Source of the DNA: Methanosarcina sp.
GTDB taxonomy: Archaea; Halobacteriota; Methanosarcinia; Methanosarcinales; Methanosarcinaceae
Assembly (NCBI GenBank): GCA_024280975.1
Contig: JAMXLQ010000055.1
Span: 1 to 12,966, forward strand
Direction: 5' to 3'
DNA length: 12,966 nt
How positions within the stretch are numbered: position 1 is the stretch's first letter; every line of letters starts with the position of its first letter. Positions 1-6,527 of the stretch are shown one piece after another. The translations under genes were made by a program, and so were the position numbers. The notes below the pieces were generated by a model, which saw only the letters and a program-made list of their open reading frames with translations, did no database searches and was not told the origin of the DNA.

Positions 1-1440
1 TCCTGTTGCACTTCCGATATTTGCGAAGCTTGCGACAAGGAGAACCCGCATAAACTTGTTTTTGAACATCTCTCTGAAGGTCTCTACTCCTGCAAGAGCT
101 TTTATATCTGCTGTAGTAGGATTTCGCTGTTTTGCCTCTACCAGGCCAGCAAACCAGCCTGCGGCTATTAATGGGTGTAGAGTGGTTAGCCAAGCAACTG
201 AGAAGGCAGTCAGAACTGAGTAAGGATGTCCACCTGCAAGCACAGTTCCAATTGCACTTAGAGTCCCAGTAATAATGAACCAACATCCGAACGCTATCAA
301 AAGAATTTTTAGCGAAACACCGGAAAGGAGCAGTAACAAGAAAAATGCAAATATAAGACCAACAAGACCAAAGCCAATGAGTTTGCCAATGCCAAAACGT
401 TTCTTAGGAATCTCCATAAGTGAACTAAGGGATGGGATAGTCTTTGGATTTTTCAGATACTTAGTCACTCCGGGCTTATGTCCTGCTCCTATCACCGCAA
501 CAACGGTTTTGTTTCCACCTGCAGCAACATTGACGAGATTTCCTGCAAGATAAGCATCTCGTTCGTCAATCAGAACTTCAGCTGCAGTCGGAGCAAAACC
601 TCTAAGCTCATTTACAAGGGCAGTCACAACATCAGTTTCTGTTATTTGGTCGATATCAATTTCCGCTCCCCCTCCAATTCCTATGAGACCACCTAGCAGA
701 GAGCCAATCATTTTGATTTTTTCCAGGAATTTCATCTTTCCCCAGAAGCGCTGAAGCGTCACCTGGATGTCCCGGTCAATTAAAGCAACTTTGGCCCCTA
801 TAGATTCGGCTTCCTCGATCGCGGAAATCATCTCGGCTCCGGGTTTTACACCCATATCATCACCGATTTTTTTCTGCACATAGGCAAGCAACCAGTGAAT
901 GAGGTAATAATTGATCTTGCCTTGAGAGAGAATTTCCTTAATAGGAACCTGATTATCCTGCACATTACCCTTCAGGGAATCATAACGTCCTCTGCAAAGC
1001 TCGACAGCTACGATATCCGGTTTCAAGTTCCTGATAGCAGCCTTGACTTCAGCAACACTTTTTTCCGAAACGTGGGCGGTTCCTATAAGCACAATTTTTG
1101 ATGGCTGGTATTCAACCTGGCGTGCATCCGATAATTGGGAAAGTGAAGGAATTGAAACTTCGGAAGCTGAATCAGGAACAGATTCTAGAATAAGTTCCGA
1201 ACTCATATCAAGCTTTGCTTCAAGCTCGCAAGATTCTGTTTCGGATGACGGTACAGAAACTTTATCTTCCTTTAACATGTTAGTTGAAGAATCAGAAAGC
1301 TTAGACTTTCCAACAGAAACGGAATTTTCTGCGGATTCGGTCACAAGTTTGTCCATAGAATATATTGACTCCTGAGATGAACTATGAAAATTGTAGTCAG
1401 GGTCCTTGTCCTGAGAATTCGTAATTTCAGGTTTGTTCAT
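1..1440 (-). CDS. TraB-family membrane protein, C-terminus cut by window edge
   Basis: 480 codons are readable from ATG at 1440 leftwards with no stop before the window edge, so the C-terminus is missing. Residues 1-110 are Ser/Glu/Asp-rich and look disordered. The TraB/PrgY-like domain starts near 113: IGTAHVS (119-125), VELCRGRYD (146-154), IDRDIQVTLQRFW (221-233), DERDAYLAG (292-300) and VIGAGHKPG (316-324). The conserved Glu, Arg and His residues are the presumed active-site set of this TIKI/TraB-like fold, which includes the enterococcal pheromone-shutdown protein. From about 350 on there are several hydrophobic, probably membrane-spanning segments, as in archaeal TraB homologues. The substrate in archaea is unknown to me. 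M29, M55 or M79 could be alternative starts; M1 gives the longest frame and has only a weak purine-rich leader. It lies 645 bp downstream of the protease gene on the same strand and probably has its own promoter. Confidence 0.88.
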   Translation of the reverse strand, partial: MNKPEITNSQDKDPDYNFHSSSQESIYSMDKLVTESAENSVSVGKSKLSDSSTNMLKEDKVSVPSSETESCELEAKLDMSSELILESVPDSASEVSIPSLSQLSDARQVEYQPSKIVLIGTAHVSEKSVAEVKAAIRNLKPDIVAVELCRGRYDSLKGNVQDNQVPIKEILSQGKINYYLIHWLLAYVQKKIGDDMGVKPGAEMISAIEEAESIGAKVALIDRDIQVTLQRFWGKMKFLEKIKMIGSLLGGLIGIGGGAEIDIDQITETDVVTALVNELRGFAPTAAEVLIDERDAYLAGNLVNVAAGGNKTVVAVIGAGHKPGVTKYLKNPKTIPSLSSLMEIPKKRFGIGKLIGFGLVGLIFAFFLLLLLSGVSLKILLIAFGCWFIITGTLSAIGTVLAGGHPYSVLTAFSVAWLTTLHPLIAAGWFAGLVEAKQRNPTTADIKALAGVETFREMFKNKFMRVLLVASFANIGSATG

Positions 1441-1458
1441 TGTTAATCTCTCTGCTAC

Positions 1459-1479
1459 AACGCGTTAAAAGTTACGCGT
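1459..1479. repeat. ACGCGT pair upstream of the TraB gene
   Basis: The self-complementary hexamer ACGCGT occurs twice within 20 bp (1460-1465 and 1474-1479); the first sits in an 8-bp palindrome AACGCGTT. It lies 19-39 bp upstream of the TraB start codon, in the likely 5' leader. CpG-rich words stand out in this AT-rich spacer. It could be a regulator site or a small hairpin; no specific factor is recognised. Confidence 0.4.
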
Positions 1480-1548
1480 GAGAATACATCATTTGAAGAT
1501 TGCTTTTACTCGCATGAATAGTTAAGCTCTTCACATAAAATAACCAAC

Positions 1549-1557
1549 CTATAAAAG
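1549..1557 (-). promoter_or_regulatory. Candidate TATA box for the TraB gene
   Basis: On the minus strand this reads CTTTTATAG, a TATA-like element about 110 bp upstream of the ATG. It would place transcription start near 1525 and give a leader of roughly 85 nt. AT-rich spacers make such words common, so support is modest. Confidence 0.3.
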
Positions 1558-1573
1558 AACTTAGCTATGAGCA

Positions 1574-1597
1574 GATAATTAACTGGTGGTAATTATC
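1574..1597. repeat. Perfect 8-bp inverted repeat upstream of the TraB promoter
   Basis: GATAATTA (1574-1581) and TAATTATC (1590-1597) are exact reverse complements separated by the 8-nt spacer ACTGGTGG. On the minus strand the dyad lies just upstream of the candidate TATA box at 1549-1557. That is a plausible place for an activator or repressor dimer, but no known operator is recognised. Confidence 0.5.
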
Positions 1598-1892
1598 CGC
1601 CGGGGATTTATATTTTGCTGCTTTCAAATATTCATCCCTCTTTTCTATAGTTTTATTTTATATAATATTTTATAAATTTATCTAAGTATTTAGATAGTTA
1701 ATTCCAAAACCAATTTTACTTCCAAGTCTATATTTACTTCCAAATCTATAAAGTTTCAAAATTATTTCATGTCATCATAAACTCGATTGATTATTCGGAT
1801 CAAGAAGTTGGAGAAGTAACTCTGACTTTTGGATCAGCCCAATACAATCCTGAAAGGATTTATTTAGAAAGAACTTAAGAAAGTGGCATCTC

Positions 1893-2055
1893 TTGATAAA
1901 AATATCTTTTGATGAATTTATTGATAGTTTCTGTTGATAACCCCTATTCAATTTCTGTTGATGAATTTCCTGATTAAAATTTTTTGATAACTCAGCATGA
2001 TAATTCTTTTGGTAAACTTCTTTTGACAAAAACCTCTTGATTATTTCTGCCTGAA
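1893..2055. repeat. Degenerate 12-14 bp-period repeat (TTGATaA core)
   Basis: The core TTGAT or a one-base variant recurs at about 1893, 1909, 1921, 1934, 1958, 1970, 1984, 1997, 2009, 2023 and 2037. Steps are mostly 12-14 bp, with one 16 and one double step of 24. Copies have drifted, as expected for an old slippage-derived array. It lies just 3' of the protease gene. Confidence 0.6.
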
Positions 2056-2085
2056 AATTCCCTTTTAGTGTAGAGCATTTAGGAA

Positions 2086-3180
2086 TTACTCTGACCTGAG
2101 CCTCAGGACCCGTACGAGATCTGTTCTTGAGAGAATCCCTACTACTGATCCGTTATCAACAACCATAACTCTTCCGATGTTTTTAGATGAAACCAGTTTC
2201 AGGACATCACTTGCGCGTGCATCCGGAGGTACGGATATAACATCTTTAGTCATGATATCCGAAACATGGACCACAGAGCGTTCAAGATAAGGGACACGCT
2301 GGAGATCGGTAAATGTCACAATTCCTTTCAGATTGTTCCCCTCCATTACAGGGTAACCCATATGTTTTTTTTCAAACATAAAATGGACTAGATCTTCAAC
2401 GCTCATAGAAGGACTAACGGAAACCACATTCTTTGTCATAATATCCCTGACCAGAATATTTTCGAGAGTTACTTCAGCCTGAGTAGATCGTTCTTCTTCT
2501 GATGCGCCGACATAAATAAAAAGGGCGATTAAAGGGAACCAGAGATTGCCTACTAAAATTCCGAAAATTGCCATAAGAATGGCAAAAAACTTCCCGACGG
2601 CTGCGGCACTCTGGGTAGCTTTCACATAAGACATTCTCCTTGCATAGAAAGCACGGAGTACTCTGCCTCCGTCCATTGGAAAAGCAGGTAACAGATTGAA
2701 GATCCCGAGTACCAGATTCATAACTCCAAGAATCCAGAAAATAAGGTATGCCGGATTTGGAGAAAGTCCAGGAATAAGAGAAATAAGATTTCCATATATA
2801 TAAAGGCAGATGAAGCCTATCGCAAGACTTGTCAGAGGACCTGCAGAAGCCATTTTTGCTTCCTGTCCAGGTTTCCTCGGAATCTCTTCCATCGCAGATA
2901 CTCCCCCAAAAAGGAAGAGAGTAATGCTCTCGATTTTGACTCCATAACGCATTGCCATATATGAATGTGCAAGTTCGTGTACGATGACTGAAGCGAAAAG
3001 TAGGATTGCGGCCAGGAACGAAAGCAGATATTTTGTAATAGGTGGCTCTACCCCCCCAAAACCAAATGGTTGAGGATTAATTGCAAACACATAAGCAAAT
3101 ATGGGTAATATCAGAAGAAAAGTTATATGCAGCCTGATAGGTATACCCATCACACTTCCTATTTTCAATGAAGATTTCAT
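2086..3180 (-). CDS. Site-2 protease (M50) family membrane metalloprotease with two CBS domains
   Basis: 364 residues. The zinc-binding HELAH lies at 68-72 (H68, E69, H72) inside a membrane segment. The second family motif, NLLPAFPMDGGR, lies at 162-173 and supplies the third zinc ligand, D170. Hydrophobic segments at about 17-34, 51-67, 113-137, 145-163 and 195-225 fit the family's six-or-so-helix core, embedded in the cytoplasmic membrane. The C-terminus carries two CBS repeats, about 242-298 and 305-362, each opening with a DIMTK motif; CBS pairs commonly bind adenine nucleotides and could tie cleavage to energy state (family knowledge, not shown here). The natural substrate is unknown; relatives cleave membrane-bound transcription factors. 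The ATG is preceded by GGGGGT (3190-3195) nine bases upstream, which supports the start. It is probably transcribed alone, with wide spacers on both sides. Confidence 0.93.
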   Translation of the reverse strand: MKSSLKIGSVMGIPIRLHITFLLILPIFAYVFAINPQPFGFGGVEPPITKYLLSFLAAILLFASVIVHELAHSYMAMRYGVKIESITLFLFGGVSAMEEIPRKPGQEAKMASAGPLTSLAIGFICLYIYGNLISLIPGLSPNPAYLIFWILGVMNLVLGIFNLLPAFPMDGGRVLRAFYARRMSYVKATQSAAAVGKFFAILMAIFGILVGNLWFPLIALFIYVGASEEERSTQAEVTLENILVRDIMTKNVVSVSPSMSVEDLVHFMFEKKHMGYPVMEGNNLKGIVTFTDLQRVPYLERSVVHVSDIMTKDVISVPPDARASDVLKLVSSKNIGRVMVVDNGSVVGILSRTDLVRVLRLRSE

Positions 3181-3189
3181 GAAATAAGT

Positions 3190-3195
3190 ACCCCC
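3190..3195 (-). promoter_or_regulatory. Ribosome binding site of the M50 protease gene
   Basis: Minus strand GGGGGT, 9 nt before the ATG at 3180. It is the only G-rich word in an AT-rich leader and supports this start. TATA-like words occur upstream (CTTTATAG at 3206-3213; CATTTTATCA near 3223-3232). The farther one fits better, because the nearer would put transcription start downstream of the binding site. Confidence 0.5.
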
Positions 3196-3364
3196 ATTCT
3201 TATTTCTATAAAGTTAATTACGTGATAAAATGATAAACCTGAATTTCTAAACCTGAACTTCTAAAATCTAAATTTTCAAAAACCCTAGATTATCATATCT
3301 TTATTAAATTATGAATTTTTAAGTTATAAATCTAACCTTAAGATAGTTCTGCTCATTAATTCCG

Positions 3365-3412
3365 TTTATAAATTTCCTTATAAATTTTCCTTTATAAAGT
3401 GGTTTTATAAGG
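3365..3412. repeat. Four TTATAA words at 12-14 bp spacing
   Basis: TTATA begins at 3366, 3378, 3392 and 3405, each followed by A or G. TTATAA is self-complementary, so this reads as a row of TATA-like boxes on either strand, upstream of the protease gene. It could be promoter sequence or simply part of the short-period repeats seen across the spacers. Confidence 0.5.
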
Positions 3413-3451
3413 TTTTTCCCATAAAAATGACTGACCAATTTATTGCTTGGC

Positions 3452-3489
3452 ATAATATTCAATAATATTCAATAATATTCAATAATATT
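3452..3489. repeat. 10-bp tandem repeat AATATTCAAT, 3.8 copies
   Basis: The unit AATATTCAAT repeats without mismatch through 3452-3489, lying between mfnA and the protease gene. Exact copies suggest recent slippage, and copy number may vary between strains. Confidence 0.8.
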
Positions 3490-3589
3490 ATAGATAATTG
3501 CTTCTTGTTATTGGCAAATTGAGAAACTATAAAAAAGATATAAGAGAAATATGACGCAAACGTATGCAAAATGGAAAGAATAAAAGGTA

Positions 3590-3759
3590 ACTAAAGAAAC
3601 CAAGGTAAATGAAGAAGAATTAAGGGAAATTAGAAGGAATTAAAGGAAATTAAGGAAAAATTAAATGAAATGAAGAAGAGTTAGGGAAAATAGAGAAATC
3701 AAGGGAAACTAAGAAGAATTATTAAGAGAAATAAAGAAAATCAGGAAAAATCAATAGTT
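3590..3759 (-). terminator. U/C-rich 3' region of mfnA with ~12-bp ladder, likely transcription termination zone
   Basis: On plus this is nearly all purine plus T (repeated GAAATTAAGG-like phrases). On the mfnA coding strand it therefore reads as successive pyrimidine tracts such as TTCCTTAATTTCC directly after the stop codon. Archaeal termination typically uses U-rich tracts without a hairpin, so this zone is a reasonable terminator. The phrases recur about every 11-14 bp. Confidence 0.5.
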
Positions 3760-4947
3760 TTAAAGTTCTGCTGTTACTTTTTTCAAATCCTGCAAAAATT
3801 CTTCAACATCCCGAGCTGTATTGTGAGGCATCAAAACCAAGCGAAGAGATCTAGGGTCACGAGTAATTGAGACATTCCAGCCAAACTTTTCTAAAAGTTG
3901 CTCCCGCATAAGATCAGGGTTTGGAACTTTCAGGGCAACTACATTCATTACAGGTTCAATCAAAGGTTCGAAACCAAATTTTCGAGCTTCTTCTACTATT
4001 TTATTAGTAAGTTGCATGCAATATTGTACATTTTTTGTATATCCTTCACGGCCTAGATGTTTCATGACAGCGTATGTAGCAGCAGCTGAAGCTCCACTGC
4101 GGGTACCTGTAAGAGTAAACTGAGCCTTTGTTGTAAGGTAAGGAGTGTCTACCTTAAGGGAATCAAGGAAAGAAGGAGATCTGAATAACAGGGCACCTGA
4201 CGGAATTGTAGAAAGACCCATTTTATGAGGATCTATTGCAATGGAAGTAACGCCTGGAATTTTGAAATCAAAAGGGCATGGATTTTCAAGGAAGGGAATC
4301 ACAAAACCTCCGAAAGCTGCATCAACATGGAGGAAAAGCTCATTCTCAAGAGCAAGTTTTGCAAGTTCTTCGATAGGATCTATCTGGCCGAATTCCGTAT
4401 TTCCTGCTATCCCCACAAGTCCTATAGTATTTGCATCAATCAAGCTTTCCACAGATGCAGTATCCACCTTGAATTCAGAATCCAGAAGAGCTCTTCTAAT
4501 CTCGATGCCCATGATATCGGCAACTTTATCAAACGAGAAATGAGCTGATTCAGGAATAACTATATTGGGAGTATGCCCTAACTTCTTCCTGCCCGCAGTA
4601 GCAAGGTTTTTCATGCCCCTGACAGCCTGGATATTGGACTCTGTACCTCCTGTCGTAAGATAGCCACAAACTGAACTTCCATAGGAATTATAGGAAGGAG
4701 TTTCAACAGCTTGTGCATGAAGAAGTTCTCCCAGCATCTTGATTACTTCGTTTTCTAGCCTGCGTGCTCCTGCAAAGAGTCCAAGGTCACCCAAGTTAGC
4801 CTCAATAAAAAGCCTGTGGGCTTCAACCGCGATTTTATGCGGGTGAGTGCACATTGAACTTAAAACCCTATAGTAATCCGTATCTTCTGACTTTACATTT
4901 TCCAGATAGGAAAATATCTCCTTTTCAGAAAGCCCCTGATCATTCAT
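3760..4947 (-). CDS. mfnA: L-tyrosine/L-aspartate decarboxylase MfnA (PLP enzyme)
   Basis: 395 residues from the ATG at 4947. It is a group II PLP-dependent decarboxylase of the archaeal MfnA type. MfnA makes tyramine from tyrosine for methanofuran and/or beta-alanine from aspartate for coenzyme A; the sequence alone does not settle the preference. Motifs: MCTHPH (32-37), GGTESN (100-105), HVDAAFGG (207-214, with the Asp that pairs with the PLP ring nitrogen), the PLP-binding lysine K242 in DPHKMG (239-244), and GTRSG (281-285). The frame stays open another 65 codons upstream, but only to a TTG at 5142, and that stretch encodes an AT-driven hydrophobic run. The first conserved block follows M1 of the 395-residue version, matching the family length, so I chose 4947. 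No strong ribosome site is visible; TTTTAAAT-like and TTATATT-like words 25-50 bp upstream allow a short-leader or leaderless transcript. Soluble, cytoplasmic. It is the first gene left of the origin and points away from it. Confidence 0.95.
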   Translation of the reverse strand: MNDQGLSEKEIFSYLENVKSEDTDYYRVLSSMCTHPHKIAVEAHRLFIEANLGDLGLFAGARRLENEVIKMLGELLHAQAVETPSYNSYGSSVCGYLTTGGTESNIQAVRGMKNLATAGRKKLGHTPNIVIPESAHFSFDKVADIMGIEIRRALLDSEFKVDTASVESLIDANTIGLVGIAGNTEFGQIDPIEELAKLALENELFLHVDAAFGGFVIPFLENPCPFDFKIPGVTSIAIDPHKMGLSTIPSGALLFRSPSFLDSLKVDTPYLTTKAQFTLTGTRSGASAAATYAVMKHLGREGYTKNVQYCMQLTNKIVEEARKFGFEPLIEPVMNVVALKVPNPDLMREQLLEKFGWNVSITRDPRSLRLVLMPHNTARDVEEFLQDLKKVTAEL

Positions 4948-5247
4948 ATGGATAAGGTAAAACCAATTTAATTTAAAAGACTTATGGAATATAACTGCTA
5001 AATTAGCCAATAACTCTTTTAATAATACTTTAGAAAAGTCAAAGTTTATTTGATTAGTTAAAACAGTCAAAAGATAGTGAAAAAACCTGTAAAAAGATAT
5101 GTAAATAGTAATGGGAAGTAAAGAAAGGATCAAAAAGATCAACGCTAGAATATTTGGAACAAAGACAATAGAAAACAGAGTGAGTATGGATTTTTACTGT
5201 TTTTGAAAAAGTAAAAGAGTATCGTAATCATTGATGTCTTCTGAAGA

Positions 5248-5275
5248 GGGGGACCCCTATATTTCTATTGGAAAG
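5248..5275 (-). promoter_or_regulatory. Origin recognition box ORB1 (minus orientation)
   Basis: Minus strand reads CTTTCCAATAGAAAT, then ATA, then GGGGTCCCCC. Both the core and the G-string are intact. The G-string is itself nearly palindromic (GGGGACCCC on plus). Orc1/Cdc6 proteins bind such boxes through the winged-helix and AAA+ domains. Confidence 0.8.
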
Positions 5276-5319
5276 ATTCCCATGATTCTAGAAGAAACAA
5301 ATTTCTCAGAAGAACAAGT

Positions 5320-5349
5320 AATTCAGTAAGATGAAATTCAGTAAGATGA
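5320..5349. repeat. Perfect 15-bp tandem duplication beside ORB1
   Basis: AATTCAGTAAGATGA occurs twice back to back (5320-5334, 5335-5349) with no mismatch. It lies between ORB1 and the most AT-rich part of the origin. Recent duplication is likely; a protein-binding role is only possible. Confidence 0.75.
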
Positions 5350-5375
5350 TAAATTTTAGCCAAAGTATCTGTATA

Positions 5376-5513
5376 AACTATCTCTTTCCTTAAAATAAAG
5401 AGATTTCTTAATAATAAAATATATATACTATTAATTTCATAACAAAACAACATTATTTTGCCTTAATACAAAATAAAATCTCATTTTATTTTGCTGCTTC
5501 AAACCCTAAAATC
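5376..5513. other. Candidate duplex-unwinding element
   Basis: An almost purely A/T stretch (for example AATAATAAAATATATATACT near 5410-5430) bracketed by inverted ORBs: ORB1 to the left, ORB2/ORB3 to the right. In characterised archaeal origins the strands open in such a segment. A second AT-rich stretch, pyrimidine-rich on plus, follows ORB3 (about 5580-5760). Confidence 0.55.
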
Positions 5514-5537
5514 TTTTTAGTGGAAATCGTGGGGTCC
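5514..5537 (+). promoter_or_regulatory. Origin recognition box ORB2 (degenerate left half)
   Basis: Reads TTTTTAGTGGAAAT, then CGT, then GGGGTCC followed by GGGGG. The right half and G-string are strong, while the TTTCC half is TTTTT. It starts 39 bp before ORB3 in the same orientation. Confidence 0.7.
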
Positions 5538-5552
5538 GGGGGTTATATAAAC

Positions 5553-5575
5553 TTTCCAGTCGAAATAAAGGGGTC
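5553..5575 (+). promoter_or_regulatory. Origin recognition box ORB3
   Basis: Reads TTTCCAGTCGAAAT, then AAA, then GGGGTC. It is the best match to the consensus in the window. Same orientation as ORB2 and ORB4, opposite to ORB1. Confidence 0.82.
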
Positions 5576-5791
5576 TACCTTTTGTATTCTTATTTTTCCT
5601 TAACTTTCTTTTACTTTTCCTTTAATTTCTTCCACTTTAAAAATAATCTATTTCTCTATATATTTTAATAATTTACTAAACTCTATCAAATACTATTATG
5701 ACAAGCAGTTTAATTTATACATAGATCCTATTTTATCTTAATTTTTTTATTCTCTAAATTTAAGTAAAGAAGTCAATAAATTTCGTAACTT

Positions 5792-5813
5792 CTTCCATTC
5801 GAAAAAAAGGATT
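5792..5813 (+). promoter_or_regulatory. Weak ORB-like site
   Basis: CTTCCATTCGAAA followed by AAAAGGA keeps the TTCCAnTnGAAA core but has only a vestigial G-string. It could be a mini-ORB; it lies between ORB3 and ORB4. Confidence 0.35.
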
Positions 5814-5915
5814 TAAATTTAACCTCCATTGAATCTGGAATCCAAAATATTTTATTTTAGACTAATTATGCCTTACGATCTTGATTTTTTTGATGGATAT
5901 TTAAGGTAAAAACAA

Positions 5916-5938
5916 TCTCCAGTGGAAATAAACGGGTC
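5916..5938 (+). promoter_or_regulatory. Origin recognition box ORB4
   Basis: Reads TCTCCAGTGGAAAT, then AAAC, then GGGTC. It is a strong match 341 bp beyond ORB3 in the same orientation, at the right end of the origin block. Confidence 0.78.
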
Positions 5939-6368
5939 CTTACCATAACAATTAATACGGTGTACTTCCATTGCATCTACTGCAAATATAGCTGAAAATT
6001 ACTCGCTTATATACCAATTTCACCTAAAATTTTGACTAAAGAAGATTCGGAGTATAGATTTTCTCCGGGCTTGAGAAGTGTCTTAGCATTTAGGACTTGC
6101 CTGCCATTTAGAAGCAATTAGTAGAATATGAGAATTTCAGGCATTAACTATAAGAAATATGTATCCTCTATCCCTTTCTCTTCATAAGCAGGATTCATAG
6201 AGTTTTCCATAAAAAGTACAAAGAATTATGAAGTAAAAATCTAGAAATCTTAAAATAAATTTTGGTTCCAGGTTTAAGAACTAAGAGTTGGAAATTAAAA
6301 ATCTAGAATTAAAAATTAGGAATTGTTTGTTCCTTTCCAAGTATCCCCCGTTCAGGAACTCAATCCAC

Positions 6369-6416
6369 AATTCTCTAAAATCTCTTAATAATCTCTTAAT
6401 AATCATTAAATAATTT
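6369..6416. repeat. 11-bp-period repeat (ATCTCTTAATA)
   Basis: The unit ATCTCTTAATA occurs twice in tandem (about 6380-6401), with drifted copies before (ATTCTCTAAA) and after (ATCATTAAATA). AT-rich, gene-free context. Confidence 0.6.
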
Positions 6417-6527
6417 ATCTGAGAATCACTCAACAGCTGTCGTAACATTAATACTAAGCTTGTGCAGCAGTTGTATTTATAATCATAAAACGCTTGAGCA
6501 GAAAAATTAAAAGGTAACTGTAAAAAT

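Larger units (their letters stand above)
1441..2085. other. 645-bp spacer between the TraB and protease genes
   Basis: No convincing gene is seen. It holds the TraB promoter region with two inverted repeats, an AT-rich tract (about 1640-1760) and a degenerate short repeat at 1893-2055. An 84-codon minus-strand frame (1775-2029) has only a TTG start and consists largely of the repeat, so it is not called. Confidence 0.6.
3181..3759. other. 579-bp spacer: protease promoter side and mfnA 3' side
   Basis: No gene is seen. Going right from the protease start codon it holds: a duplicated phrase of the type AAACCTGAAyTTCT (3237-3262), four TTATA words 12-14 bp apart (3366, 3378, 3392, 3405), a clean 10-bp tandem repeat (3452-3489) and a purine-only-like ladder (about 3590-3759) that is the U-rich 3' region of mfnA on its coding strand. 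Confidence 0.6.
5248..5938. other. Putative chromosomal replication origin (oriC)
   Basis: Four strong matches to the archaeal origin recognition box, with a TTTCCAGTnGAAAT-like core followed by a GGGGTC G-string, lie in a gene-free block upstream of the Orc1/Cdc6 gene. One is on minus (5248-5275) and three on plus (5514-5537, 5553-5575, 5916-5938), with a weaker one at 5792-5813. The minus box and first plus box are inverted about a very AT-rich stretch, the usual geometry of an archaeal origin with a duplex-unwinding element. The nearest initiator gene starts at 7199. Transcription diverges from the block on both sides. The seen part is the boxes and AT-richness; that replication starts here is an inference from known archaeal origins. 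Confidence 0.85.

Noticed and set aside
1775..2029. 84-codon minus-strand reading frame
   Set aside because: It has only a TTG start, is Lys/Asn/Gln-rich and is built from the local 12-14 bp repeat; no ribosome site or family resemblance.
3452..3489. 10-bp tandem repeat as a CRISPR-like array or origin iteron
   Set aside because: Units are contiguous with no spacers, pure A/T-rich, and unlike ORBs; simple slippage is enough.
4225..4548. Plus-strand frames within mfnA and similar overlapping frames in other genes
   Set aside because: They are antisense shadows of well-supported genes with clear family motifs.
4948..5142. 65-residue N-terminal extension of MfnA
   Set aside because: It begins at TTG and encodes a hydrophobic AT-driven stretch that overlaps the likely promoter; the ATG at 4947 gives the normal 395-residue enzyme.
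5265..5453. 62-codon minus-strand frame
   Set aside because: Overlaps ORB1, the 15-bp duplication and the AT-rich core; its composition simply mirrors the DNA repeats.
6281..6297. AGTTGGAAATTAAAA as an ORB-like site
   Set aside because: The spacing between AGT and GAAAT is off by one and there is no G-string.
6331..6351. CTTTCCAAGTATCCCCCG as a further ORB
   Set aside because: It has TTTCCA but lacks the GAAAT half, and the run of C is on the wrong strand for the G-string.
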